Origin: Larix kaempferi
Taxonomy: Eukaryota; Streptophyta; Pinopsida; Pinales; Pinaceae
DNA length: 64,000 nucleotides
NCBI GenBank assembly: GCA_027924585.1
Contig: BSBM01000068.1
Coordinates: forward strand, 9,937,001-10,001,000
Direction of reading: 5' to 3'
Shown: positions 1 to 10,406 of the stretch, in pieces
Layout of the letters: each line of letters begins with the position of its first letter
Position numbering within the stretch: the stretch's first letter is position 1
Translations under genes and position numbers: made by a program
Notes under the pieces: model-generated
Database searches by the model: none
What the model saw: the letters and a program-made list of their open reading frames with translations, nothing else
Told to the model about the DNA's origin: nothing

Positions 1-1361
1 GGATTCCAAGAAAGATAACTTAAATGTGTTATTGCTATTATAATATTGCAGCAGTTAATAATGATCCAAAAACTTGATGAAAACCAATTAAAACAACACC
101 ATCTTACCGTATGAGATCTACCTTGAGGTATGTAGGTGAGGAGGATATGCAATAGGATGAAAAAAGGGCCTTAAATCAGATCTGAAAATGTGAAGTCAGA
201 TCTGGTGTTTGCCTCAAAACAGCCCTCAAATAGATGGCGGTCTTGCTTATCACGTTCCCCAATGAACTTCCAACCCTCCCAGGGGTCAATCTAAGCCCAA
301 AACCCTACTGTTTAGGCCTTCATACATGGCTGAAATGATGAACATACCTACTATACTTGCAATAACAAATTTGCAAAACCAAACCCTATCAAGCACAGGT
401 CACGGAAAATCTCACAAATCGACCACAGGAACAAAACACCCTTAAGGATTCACCATTAATTCAACTAGGGCGCACTTTTCTATCCGAACAAAAATTCCAA
501 TTTGCAAATATTTTTTGAGATATGAATTTTTGTAATATTATGGGTTTTTCCAATATTAGATTTTTTAGGAATTTTATAATAAATACACGAGAATTTTGAT
601 AAAAAAAAGGGAAGAGAATAGGTTATGACCTTAGTCCTCAACCCTAGGGCAATTAGAGATTGCGGTTAATGTCCCTACTCAATTTGGCTATTCAAGATTT
701 ACCAACTAGGCAAAAGGCCAGTAACCAATACTAGGTCAAAGTAGCCAAACCCTAATTAGGGCAAACAATAAATCCCACACCCCGCAATGAAGAGCTTCTT
801 CAAGAGGAAGGTCTCCTCTAACAAGACTAACAAGATGCCAATAAACCCCAATTTACCTTGCTTAAGGTGCAAAAGCAATGCCAAACAAGAAAATGCAGAG
901 ATCTTACCAACATCAACCAAGGAAAGAGTAAGAGAAAGAGTTCGTAGGTCCTTCTTAGACACGAGTTAGTACAATTATTCTTTGGATCTATCTTGCAAAA
1001 TAGAAAACCCTAGAAAATCCACCATTCATCACAAGAGAAACTTTCCAAAAAGAGAGGTGTGTGTCACTCAAATGCTCCAATATACCAAGAGAAAAAGAAA
1101 CAAGTACATAATTAGAACCCTTGTCTTGTTACAAATGAATGCGAGGAGCCTTTATTTATATGAGTCTTCATAGACTTGTCTAACTTTAGAGCCTACTTCA
1201 CTAAAAAGTAAAATAACTAGAAGTTTGGGTTTGTCACCCACAAGCCAAGGACTAAACCACAAAAGACTAAAAATAATGATAAAATGATGCAATTGGTGAA
1301 GTGATGAGCTGAGGGAGGAAATCATGCCCCAACTAACCCCAACAATGTATAAGATCCCTCA
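1..1361 (-). repeat. LTR-like remnant, minus strand, left edge outside window
   Basis: The right edge reads CTCAACA followed by CCCTCCCC. On the minus strand this is a purine-rich tract followed by TGTTGAG, the usual junction of polypurine tract and LTR start. A TATA-like box on the minus strand lies near 1155 (ATATAAATA), about 200 bp inside that edge, as expected for U3. A related edge occurs near 36600. The far end and a target duplication are not seen, so this is an inference from one boundary. Short open frames here do not resemble known proteins. Confidence 0.35.
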
Positions 1362-2454
1362 ACACCCTCCCCTTTAGCAAGGCAAATCTCTCTAAAAGAA
1401 GATGACATCATGATGAAGTGTTCACATGTGAACCAAGAGGAGGGGTCCTACAAGAAAAGGATGTTAAATTTTGAGCATTAATTCACAATACTCTAGGATC
1501 TTTACTGAGAGAATAACATGTACAGTATATCAATGCATATCAATCATAACAAGCATGTCAATCATCACAAGAATCAAAAGCATGAGAGACAAGAGACACA
1601 GAGTTTCCGTGGGGAAAACCCTAAGGTGAAAAACCCCACAACTTCCTCAGAGATAGAGAGAGCAATGGCTCAACCAAAATACACAGAGATAATCTCCTAG
1701 TAGCAAATGATCCTCCTCCTCACTAGTGCGCCACTTTCTGAGTGAGAGAAGTGTGAGTTTCCGAGTGATCAAAATAGAGATCTCCCGATCTCTATTTATA
1801 CTTGTCTGTTTTCCCAGTGACCTTATGGGGCCGACTTGTCTAGCTAGGTACATCAACCATATAATATATATTTTAGGGCCGACCCCACACATGGTGGTCT
1901 AATAACCCATCGGTAAGTTCACACACTTGCGACACTTGTCAATACACATGACGACACTTCCTTATAGAGGAATAATACATCTCTTATAAGGGTACAATAA
2001 ATATATATGAAATACATAGATGAAATACATTCTGAAGTTACATATACATCAACAGAGGAAGGTCCAAGTGGGCATAAATGAGGTGTGCTAAATCGGGTAC
2101 AACAACCCTTACACACACAATCACCTTCTACACAGCATAAACATGAGAGTGCCTAGGAACCCCTAAGCCATGTGTCCTAATGGGTCCATCCCAAGAAGCA
2201 TTGGACACCAACCCAGGGCACAAATGGCCCAACATGATGGGGGACTTCCGCCCATCAAGGGGCAGTCAGCAATGCCACTAAGCCAACACTTTTCTTGGAA
2301 TGAAAACCAAGAGGACCTGCCATGACCAAACCATGGGTTTTGAGCCCAGCTAGACCACCACTTTTAGATAAACAAGCCCAGACTTGGCCTTTTACAATGG
2401 CAAAAGACCCCATCACTTCGGTATATCCTAAAAGGCACGCTGCAGACAATCCAT
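1362..2454 (-). other. Decayed LTR-element internal debris
   Basis: No intact gene is visible. A second minus-strand TATA-like stretch lies at 1791-1802, suggesting part of another LTR. The piece around 2200-2330 resembles 36760-36900 (shared words such as GGCAGTCAGCA and GCCA.TAAGCCA), so both are probably the 3' internal end of one repeat family. I cannot assign a coding domain. Confidence 0.3.
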
Positions 2455-3116
2455 TGTTGATTTTTGTTGCATCGAACAAGTACTTCTGCATAAGCCAAGT
2501 GTCTGGCACGCTGGAGTCGTCCAGGGGACCTTTCAAACTTAGGAGTTTCACTTTAATTAAGTGAACTATTAAAGTGAATGTTCTTTTGTATTTACTTTAT
2601 GTAGGGTGATCAGGGCCATGGTATTTGGTTACCCATGGTATTAGCCCTAGGTATTTGCATATTGTAATAGTATAAAGGACAGCCTACGTGAGAGGAGACA
2701 CACAAGTCACACAGAGTGAGAGAGACATCCCATTGATTAATTGACGAAGGACTGTCAGCTAAGTGTGCAAGTGCAAGGGGCAGAGGTCAGAGGAACAGAG
2801 CAAGGGGCAGCCGAGGGCTAGTAACCAACAAGATCGAAAGACTGATCTTGAGGTTAGGAAACTAGCATTCTATCTTTGTATTCCTCAGTGGGCCATTATC
2901 CCAAGACGAGAACCCAAGGTCTTTATTAATAATAAAAATCAAACTGTTAGCTGGTTTTTCCTATTTGGGGCTTTCTAGGGTAAATCTGAGTGTCAAATGT
3001 GTGTGTCATTTTCTTGTCTTTTTTGTTGCGTAATTGTTAAGAACTTCAATGTATTTTCTTTCATAATTTTGTAATTATCGGAACAGAAAATCAGAGCTAG
3101 GTTCCTAAAATCAACA
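2455..3116 (+). repeat. 5' LTR of outer copia element
   Basis: The sequence starts TGTTGATTTTTG and ends ATCAACA, directly followed by a primer-binding site. It is 662 bp. It matches the LTR at 15905-16568 along its length, about 90 percent by eye, including the TATA-like TAGTATAAAGG at about 2667. The 5 bp before it (TCCAT) do not match the 5 bp after the right LTR (TTTGT), so the two LTRs may not come from one insertion. Confidence 0.85.
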
Positions 3117-3128
3117 TGGTATCAAAGC
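3117..3128 (+). promoter_or_regulatory. Primer-binding site of outer copia
   Basis: TGGTATCAAAGC abuts the LTR end. It differs at one base from the initiator-methionine tRNA complement used by plant copia elements (TGGTATCAGAGC). Confidence 0.8.
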
Positions 3129-4637
3129 CAGATCGACTCTAAGAGGGAAATCATTTCTGCAAAGATTTACGAGAAATGAAAAGGGGGGAAGGGAGAGCAA
3201 ATGTACCAACCATACAGCGTATGGCTGCACAGCCGCTAAAGTGCATGTGCAATGTTCAGGAGTTCGCGGGTTGTGGTGCCTGCAGCAGGGCGACGGTGGA
3301 GAAGCGTCAAGCTACGGATTAGACCAATGGATCGAGTGAGAGCGAGAGGTGAAAGGGCCAAGCAAAGAAAGATAAAACCTGCGTGCTAGAGCTAGAGCTC
3401 AAGTTGGGCAAGGGCCAACGGCGTAGAGGCAAGGCCAGCGGCGTAGAGGCAAGGCCAACGGAGGAAAAGATGCTAGCCTAAGTGATTGAGCCAATAGTGT
3501 TGTTGGGAAAACGGGAGTTCAGGGCCAAGTTTGTAGCTGGCACCGTGAGTTGTTGGGTCGAAAAAGGAAGCTACGGATCAGGGGACGTGACTGCACGTTG
3601 GGCGCCAGGATGCCACTGGAAAGTAATCTTCGCAACGAGCAGTCGCATGGAGATAGGAGTTGATGGCACGAGCGTAGAGGAGGCTGCAGCCTAGACATGA
3701 GCGCAGTGTAGCGGCACGACTGAGGCTAATCGAGACCCAATGTGAGGCAGTCGACATGCAAAAGGAGCATGAGCGAACAGTTACGAGAAGCTCCACGTCG
3801 AGACAACAAACAGGGCGACTGAAGCTGGAGAGGCTGCAAGTCACAGGCGATTACTGCGGACAGGGACGGCTAAGGATTAGCAAATCGGGGTGTGTTGTAG
3901 CAGCCATCGATAGCCAAGTTTGAGGTCCACGAGCAAAGAGTCAGCCACCAAGATAAAATCGGGGCTACGAGCTCAAGGCTATTCGGGCAGGGCAGCAAGC
4001 CTAGGGTTGCCCAAAAATAGACCTAGGCAGGAAATTTCAGGCAGGCTGCCCCGGGTAGCACCCAGGAAATTTTGGGCAGCCTAAAAGGCTAAAACAAATC
4101 CAAGCAACCTTAAAGAGATTTCGGGCAGCAACCAAAAAAGGCCCAATAAGTGACTGAACAGCACCCAAAAAGGCTTCGACAGTGAGTAGAAAGCTCAAGC
4201 AGCCCTACAAAAGCCTTTGGCAAGGGTCTGGGTAGCAATTAAAATCTGAGCAAGGAACAAAGTTCGAGCAACAGGATGGCAGCAGGCATTCATTTTGAAG
4301 ACAGGTTGGAGGGAACCTCCAACTACAGCCCTTAGAAGGAAAGGGTCACACTCGTTCTCATGGAGAACAGTATGTGGGAGTTTGTTAACTCCACGGTGAC
4401 CCCGCCAACAGATCCTCAGGAACTAGTAGTTCACAATCTGAAGGACGTGGACTAGTAGATACATGCTCCATGAGGTATTCTAGTGTTTGTGAGCACAGGT
4501 ACAGGTGCAAAATAAAAGCTGAAAGCAAGGATGGTGCAGTGCTGGTTTGAAGACTGATGCAGAGCAGATCGAGACCAGAGATTCTGAGGTTCTCAAGCGC
4601 TCTCTCCCTTAGAGCACTTGTCCCAGCTGGAGCCAGA
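3129..4637 (+). pseudogene. Outer copia leader and truncated gag start
   Basis: Bases 3129-4330 form a GC-rich, poorly coding leader. From about 4333 a short copia gag N-terminus is readable, with an ATG at 4360 and the motif MWEFVNSTV followed by PPTDPQE, matching the tryptophan-rich N-terminal part of plant copia Gag. The frame ends in two adjacent stops at about 4453, and the element is cut at 4637 by the gypsy-type LTR. Protease, integrase, reverse transcriptase and RNase H are missing before the 3' end at about 15883. Identification rests on the PBS and this gag piece. Confidence 0.6.
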
Positions 4638-7600
4638 TGTTATCACACCATAGTAGCAGGGCTACTATTCTTGCTTAGCAGATATATGCACATTCCAGAG
4701 CTTCCATTATTCAAAGCTTGGCTATGATGATTGTATATTTTGAGATCACTCATGATCAGAGCAGTCTATTATTCAGACTTATGTTAGACCTTGTGTCAAG
4801 GCTGAGCCTTGAGAGTTCAGATTTGATGACCGATGTGACCCTTTATCCCATACAGTTTCAGTTCAGTGCTTAGAGATGTATTGCAGCAGTGTTTCAGATG
4901 ATATATGATGATTATTATTGTGATGATGTTATATGACCTCTGGATATTTTATCATTGACTGTGGATTATTATCTTGTTAATTTAATCATGATCACAGCAT
5001 CTGCTTGGTATATTATTCCTGATGTGGCAAACTAATTAAAATGAACTATAAATTATAAAATGGACATTTACTTGCACATTTAGGTTGTTTGACAAAACTC
5101 ACTGGTTTACCACCTTACATAGATATGGTCTTTCCTGACACCAGTTGTCTACTAGTTTAGGCTCCATACTCATTTGACTCCATCCATACATGACTTTCCT
5201 TATTTGACTTTAAACCTTGACCTGTCTTGTTTGACTTTCTGATACTGAGGACTTCCCCATTTTCTACCTCTATGTTTGGACCGCATCCCTGTATGTTCAG
5301 TGTCTCGGCTCTAAGTTGGTGACAAAACTTGCCTTTGGTGAGTTGGATTGTAGGCCTAAATCATTCTGGTCAGTTGTCCCGATGTTTGGCATTGGCTCAA
5401 ACTCCCCCTAGTCACTTGAGATGTTGTTGGCTAAAACTGAAAGCTCATGTACTACTTATGGAAACTTATAAATTTGCCCATGGAAACTAAAAAGGGCAAG
5501 AGCGATGAACTACAAAAAATACTCCTCGAAGAGTATAAGAAAGGTCCAAAAAACAATGATTCTTAAAAGCTATATCTAAACAATTGCTGACCTTATATGT
5601 GTATGAAAACATGCCCTGGATGCAAGCTGCAACTAGTTGTGCTTATCAGCACACCTGAAATCCGAAGGGTTATGTAGGCCAAAAAGGCCATGAAATGAGA
5701 TTGAATGATCCTAATGAACCTGGATCAACTTGATGTAGACATGATGCCTAAGTTGAATAAGCACTCTCTAAACAACTTATCCATTTGTGAGGCACAGCCA
5801 TCCCCCGTGTTATTTTGTCCAGCACAGAGTTTGTAGTTTTCCCCTCTTCCCAGTCCAAAGTATTTTTGAGTTGAGTAAGACAAGTCAACCCCTTGGCCCA
5901 ACCTTGTTCCTAGCCTTCATCCTTCACTAGCAGTTTGACCATATCCAATGGGTGCGTTTGTCATTTAAACTATTGTGCAAGTAATTTCAAATAACAAAGG
6001 AAATATGCTAACTTAATCAATGCCACTGAATGGATGTTATACTTTGAGCTTGGCTGTGAGAATGATTAAAGAAACATGTCTTAGTCTACTGATGTGATTT
6101 ATCCTTGGTTGTATATTATTGGGATTCGTGATGATGTGGGCCATATATATACCTATTGATGATGATTGATGGTCCCACATACTTGATGATTATGCCATAT
6201 GATGGACACATGGTTCAGATGATGATTGATGCAGTTCAGCAAGTTTATTATTACTTCAGATCATCAGATTATGCACTGTCCATATATGGTGGACCCTACA
6301 GCTGGCCCATTAGGGCAACCCATGGTGTATGAGTACACATTCCTAGTGGATTTGAGTCTTCTGGATCCAATGAGACACTTATCTTTCAGTTCCGGGCACT
6401 TCTGACAGTGATTGATGCAGTTTTACACTTGTTGACCAAATTTGGGGTTGATTTCCCAGCCTGAGCAGCAGGGGCCAGGAGAGGCCAGTTCACCTAGGGC
6501 GCTGTATGAGGAGGGGATGGTCCAGCCACTTGTTTTTACCATTTACCCCCCCTTCTGGAGAGCCTGGTGGGCTCAGTTGGACAGCGCAGATGCCCTAGGA
6601 GGCAGTTTTGGCACTTTCACAGTTACCGAAGCAGTTAAAAAATGGGATAAAGTGGTCACTAAGGAATTCGATTTGGGCAATTGACGCAAGGTTTTGGCAC
6701 TTGGTTTTCAAAGAGGTCTTCCAAGGTTATCCCACTATCTTCCAGCCAGTTTTCACCATGTGGGTAGGCCCACAGGGATCACAGGAGGTCTTTTACTGAT
6801 TGTCTGTCACAGATTTTGAGGACAGATTGGGTCATTTATATTATCTTGTACATATTTTATTATTTTATTGTGCCTTGGGGATGAGCTAGTAAGGATTGAT
6901 GCCTCCTAGCCCCACCATGTGCTCTCTATGTCATGTCCTAGTCATTATGAGGTGGAATTTGGTACTTTTACCCCCTCTAATGGATGACGTCACTCTCCAT
7001 GATTATTTTTAGACTATGACATCATCACTTTATGAGTGATCCATGTGTTATGTTATTATGGTTCATCTTAGCCATTGATTGTATGATGAGATCTTTTAAT
7101 GTCAACCACTCATTTGATGTAGTATTGTAAAGTGGTATAGGGTTTTGGTCTTTATTATCCTATATAAGGAGGAGACCCCCTATTGTATAGTTCACCTTTG
7201 GAGCTCTGGAATATTGGAATAGAACACTTCTTTGTGGAGCATATCTCTCTTGTCTTGTGGATTCTCTTGCATCTTGAGTATATAGTATCTCTTCTATGTA
7301 TCATTGTGGGTTTTGGTTCTACAACTATTTGTCTTGCAGGGAAGTCGAATTGGTGGAGAGGAGGGCGATTTCTTGAGGATTATTGTTGGAGGGATCCACA
7401 TATTCTCTCTTGGGTTGATCTTGTGACAGGGAGTATCATTATTGCATCTTCGTGACATAGTTGATGCTTTCTATTACATCTTTCTATCATTTTCATAATC
7501 ATCTTACTTGACTTGTTTCCTTTGATCTTGTCTTGTAGGAGGAGGACGATTTGGCTTCTTGAGGAGGACGATTTAGCTTGGAGAATCAAAATTGCACTCT

Positions 7601-7859
7601 TGAATATACACATAGGAGAATGCTATCAATTTGCAAGGTGGCCATAAGAAATTGAGGTAAGATCTACAAGGTATGTGTCTCTTTCCATCCATTCTCTCTT
7701 CATTGGTCACAAACCCTAATTAATCAAAACCCCAAATTTTGGTTTTTCTTAGATCTACTTAGATCTAGCCTTGCTTTTGAAAAGATCTTAAGAACCCACC
7801 TCTATAGCATCCACCCCTAGTTGGATCTATAGTTTGGTGGTGATTGGGTTAAAATTTAC

Positions 7860-8600
7860 ACACTTTTCAAGGCAATATAGCTCTCTTGAGGCAAATCGCA
7901 CTTCCTTGGGAGAGGCTTGTTTGGTTAGATCTAGCATATGGGTAGGTGAGATCCCACTTGATTTGCAATCTACATACTTGATAACCTACCCCTAGACTCT
8001 TACTTTGGTGATTTCTACCTTGTGGGCATCATTCCACATTTCAAGGGATTAAAACCCCATGTTGGACTACTTGGCACCTTAAAACTCAGATCTAGTAAGA
8101 TCTAACCCTTGGATTGTCTTGATTTTCTAGATCCACATAGATCATTGCCTAAACTACTTGGATCTACAATTTGGTGGCCATTGGACTTGTTTTGACACAC
8201 CTTTCCCATCTTTTAGCCCTCCTTGAGCAAGGTCGCACTTCCTTGGATGATTGAGTTTGCCCACTTTGAGGACGTGGGTAGTTGAGATTTTGGTGGATTT
8301 GGAACGGGCATACCTTGAAACCTAGGTCTAGAGTATCATTTTGTGACGATCTACCTTGGGGGTAGCATTCCTTGTTTTAAGGGATTGTGGTCCACTTAGG
8401 GTCATATCATGAAATCCTAGAACTAGCAAAATCCAACCACCACATCCCAATTAGCCCACTTGATTTGAATACTAGGTGTCCCGATCTACACTTCGGCATA
8501 TCTTTTGACTCCATTAACCCATCCAACAAGGCACTAGTCCTCCTTAAGCAAGTCGCACTCCTTGGGAATTGTGTCAAACCTTAGATCCCGTATGTGGGTA
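7860..8600 (+). repeat. Degenerate triplication of about 327 bp inside the LTR
   Basis: Three diverged copies share the order: GATCTA words, a TTTGGTGG block, a CGCACTTCCTTGG block, then an AGATCTAG block. The CGCA anchors are at 7897, 8234 and 8554. The second LTR shows the same three anchors near 47955, 48291 and 48610, so the triplication predates both copies. Confidence 0.6.
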
Positions 8601-8680
8601 TTCCTAATTTCAACTTAGATCCATAGATCTACTCATTATATGCCCCTTAGTACCAATTTCATCCCTTAAAGTCATTCACA

Positions 8681-8754
8681 TTTGAGTCATTCACATATCC
8701 CAAGAAAGTGGGTCCCATTTGAGTCATTCACATATCCCAAGAAAGTGGGTCCCA
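8681..8754 (+). repeat. 37-bp tandem duplication
   Basis: A unit beginning TTTGAGTCATTCACATAT occurs at 8681 and again at 8718 with no visible difference. It is not duplicated in the related LTR at 44728. Confidence 0.85.
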
Positions 8755-9147
8755 CTTGTGTAATACATGGTACTAGATCTTGTCTTTTTAGCTCATCATG
8801 TGGCCTAAATCATACATTGGTTGAAACACTAATCACCTCTCAAACCACCTTCAACCATACTTTAACTTCTAGGTCCACTCAACCTTGCATTGGTTTCCGT
8901 AACTCATTGTTTACTTATCCCTAGGAACCTTTGTTTGGGTCCAATCATCTTTGATTGGTAATAGGGTCTCCCCCTAGGTCTTGATTTATCTAGATCTAAA
9001 GTGAAGAGTGCCTCGGTTGACGTGACTCCCACCTTGCATTGGGAACCGTGGCATCTCTTGGGTCACCTCTTTAGTTGTCCATCTACTCTACCGTCCCGGA
9101 TGGGATACCACTAGGGGCAACTACAAGTTGTGTGATAACAAGTACCT

Positions 9148-10283
9148 TGTTAGTTTTGTACCTAGGGAAGTGTTCCCCAAGTGACAATTGCCTAATGTCA
9201 CTTAAAAGGGGGAAAAAGGTGACCCTCACATTAAAAGCACATTAATGAGGCTTTATAACATTAAAGTCACTTTTTGCTCTCATTGAATCTTGTCCATTGG
9301 ATTGGATCATCTTCCACCGTTGGATTAGAACCCACTTAGGGTTAAAACAAAAAGCATGAGGGAGGCATGAGAGCTCATTTTACTTTTGTGAATGAAGTGA
9401 AGAGAGAGCAAGAATAGAGAGAGCAAGGGCACGATTTCCAAGGAGCAGTACAGCACAAAAATCGAGGAGACTTTAGCAATAAATTCTGGGCATGCTTATC
9501 AAGGCTACCGTACAGTACGGATTTGGGCACAACTTTTGAGGCAGCTTGCACGCATATCGAGGTCCGTATAGGCAGCAATTATTGCTGGTCGTACAGCACA
9601 GGTTTCAAGTATATGCTGGGCACAAATCCCGAGTTTATCCCTGCACAGTTTTCGAGGGTTTGACTGGGCATTAATCGCGAGGTTGACTGCACAGTTTTCG
9701 AGGAAGGTACAGGGCATGATTTCCAAGTTGACAACATAGTTTTCGAGAAGTATACAGTGCTGAAATCGAGGAACAACCTACACAGAAATCTGCCTTGTTC
9801 ATGCATAGATTTCGAGGTGCATTTGCACAAAAATCGAGACAGGTACAGTGGTACGGACTGTGTATTTCCCAGCACAGATTTCGAGTAATTTCTGGCACGT
9901 ATTTCAAGGCTGTGGGCACACAAATCAAGGTTTTGTTTGGTGCACAATTTTCGAGAAAGATTCTGTTGAGTGGTGAAGATAAGTAAATTTTTTATTGTAA
10001 TGCTGTGATGAATTTTTGCTGAAGAAATAAAATCTCTCTCTCTAGCTGGTTTTCCACGTGGGGGTTTTTCCAGGGCACAGTTGCCAAAAACATCTCAGTG
10101 TCTCTTTTGTGGTGTGCATGTGTTAATATTTACTTTTAGCCTGTCATTGTGTTTTTACTGTGTGTTTAAGTGTTACAACATTTTTTCATAAGTAACCTTT
10201 AGCCAATGCAAAACTGGTTGTTGGTGAAAATCACTGAAAAGTTAACATAAACCAGCAAACAGTAAAACCCAGAAAATTCTACA
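9148..10283 (+). repeat. 5' LTR of young copia
   Basis: It is 1136 bp, starting TGTTAGTTTTGTACC and ending TTCTACA. From about 9425 to 9960 it carries about 20 copies of a degenerate motif near GCACAGATTTCGAG at roughly 20-25 bp spacing. Compared with the 3' LTR it lacks about 60 bp (present at 14802-14862) and a short piece near 9790. Confidence 0.93.
9425..9960 (+). repeat. Degenerate GCACA..TTTCGAG motif array
   Basis: About 20 matches to G-C-A-C-A/T followed 3-6 bases later by TTCGAG or TTCAAG. Starts include 9429, 9453, 9490, 9527, 9548, 9596, 9620, 9643, 9668, 9689, 9714, 9734 and 9757. Spacing is mostly 20-25 bp, or about twice that. The same array recurs at 15010-15560 and, inverted, near 17480-17850, 20290-20640 and 37990-38480. 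Confidence 0.75.
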
Positions 10284-10295
10284 TGGTATCAGAGC
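10284..10295 (+). promoter_or_regulatory. Primer-binding site of young copia
   Basis: TGGTATCAGAGC immediately follows the LTR. It is the standard complement to the initiator-methionine tRNA 3' end used by plant copia elements. Confidence 0.93.
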
Positions 10296-10406
10296 GCAGG
10301 GGCAGAAAACAGTAATATTTTTGCTGCATACCGAAATTTCCAGAACTCAGAAATTTTTTAGATTTTCTTCTGTTTGTGATCAGCATTCTGTTGGGTTGAA
10401 GTTGAG

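Larger units (their letters stand above)
4638..9140 (+). repeat. 4.5-kb gypsy-type LTR (single copy, no matching TSD)
   Basis: It starts TGTTATCACA and ends TGTGATAACA, a 10-bp terminal inverted repeat. It aligns end to end with 44728-49171, and with the minus-strand copy 44401-53109 after removing its insert. A promoter-like box CCTATATAAGGAGG lies near 7163. No PBS or PPT flanks it, so it is a lone LTR. The flanking 5-mers, CCAGA on the left and AGTAC on the right, do not match, unlike the other two copies. Assignment to gypsy is by length and habit, because no internal region is attached. Confidence 0.8.

Noticed and set aside
9375-9986. Overlapping minus-strand frames rich in Cys, Leu and Pro inside copia LTRs
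   Set aside because: They arise from the repeated TTTCGAG/GCACA motif read in three frames, recur in every LTR copy and match no protein family.
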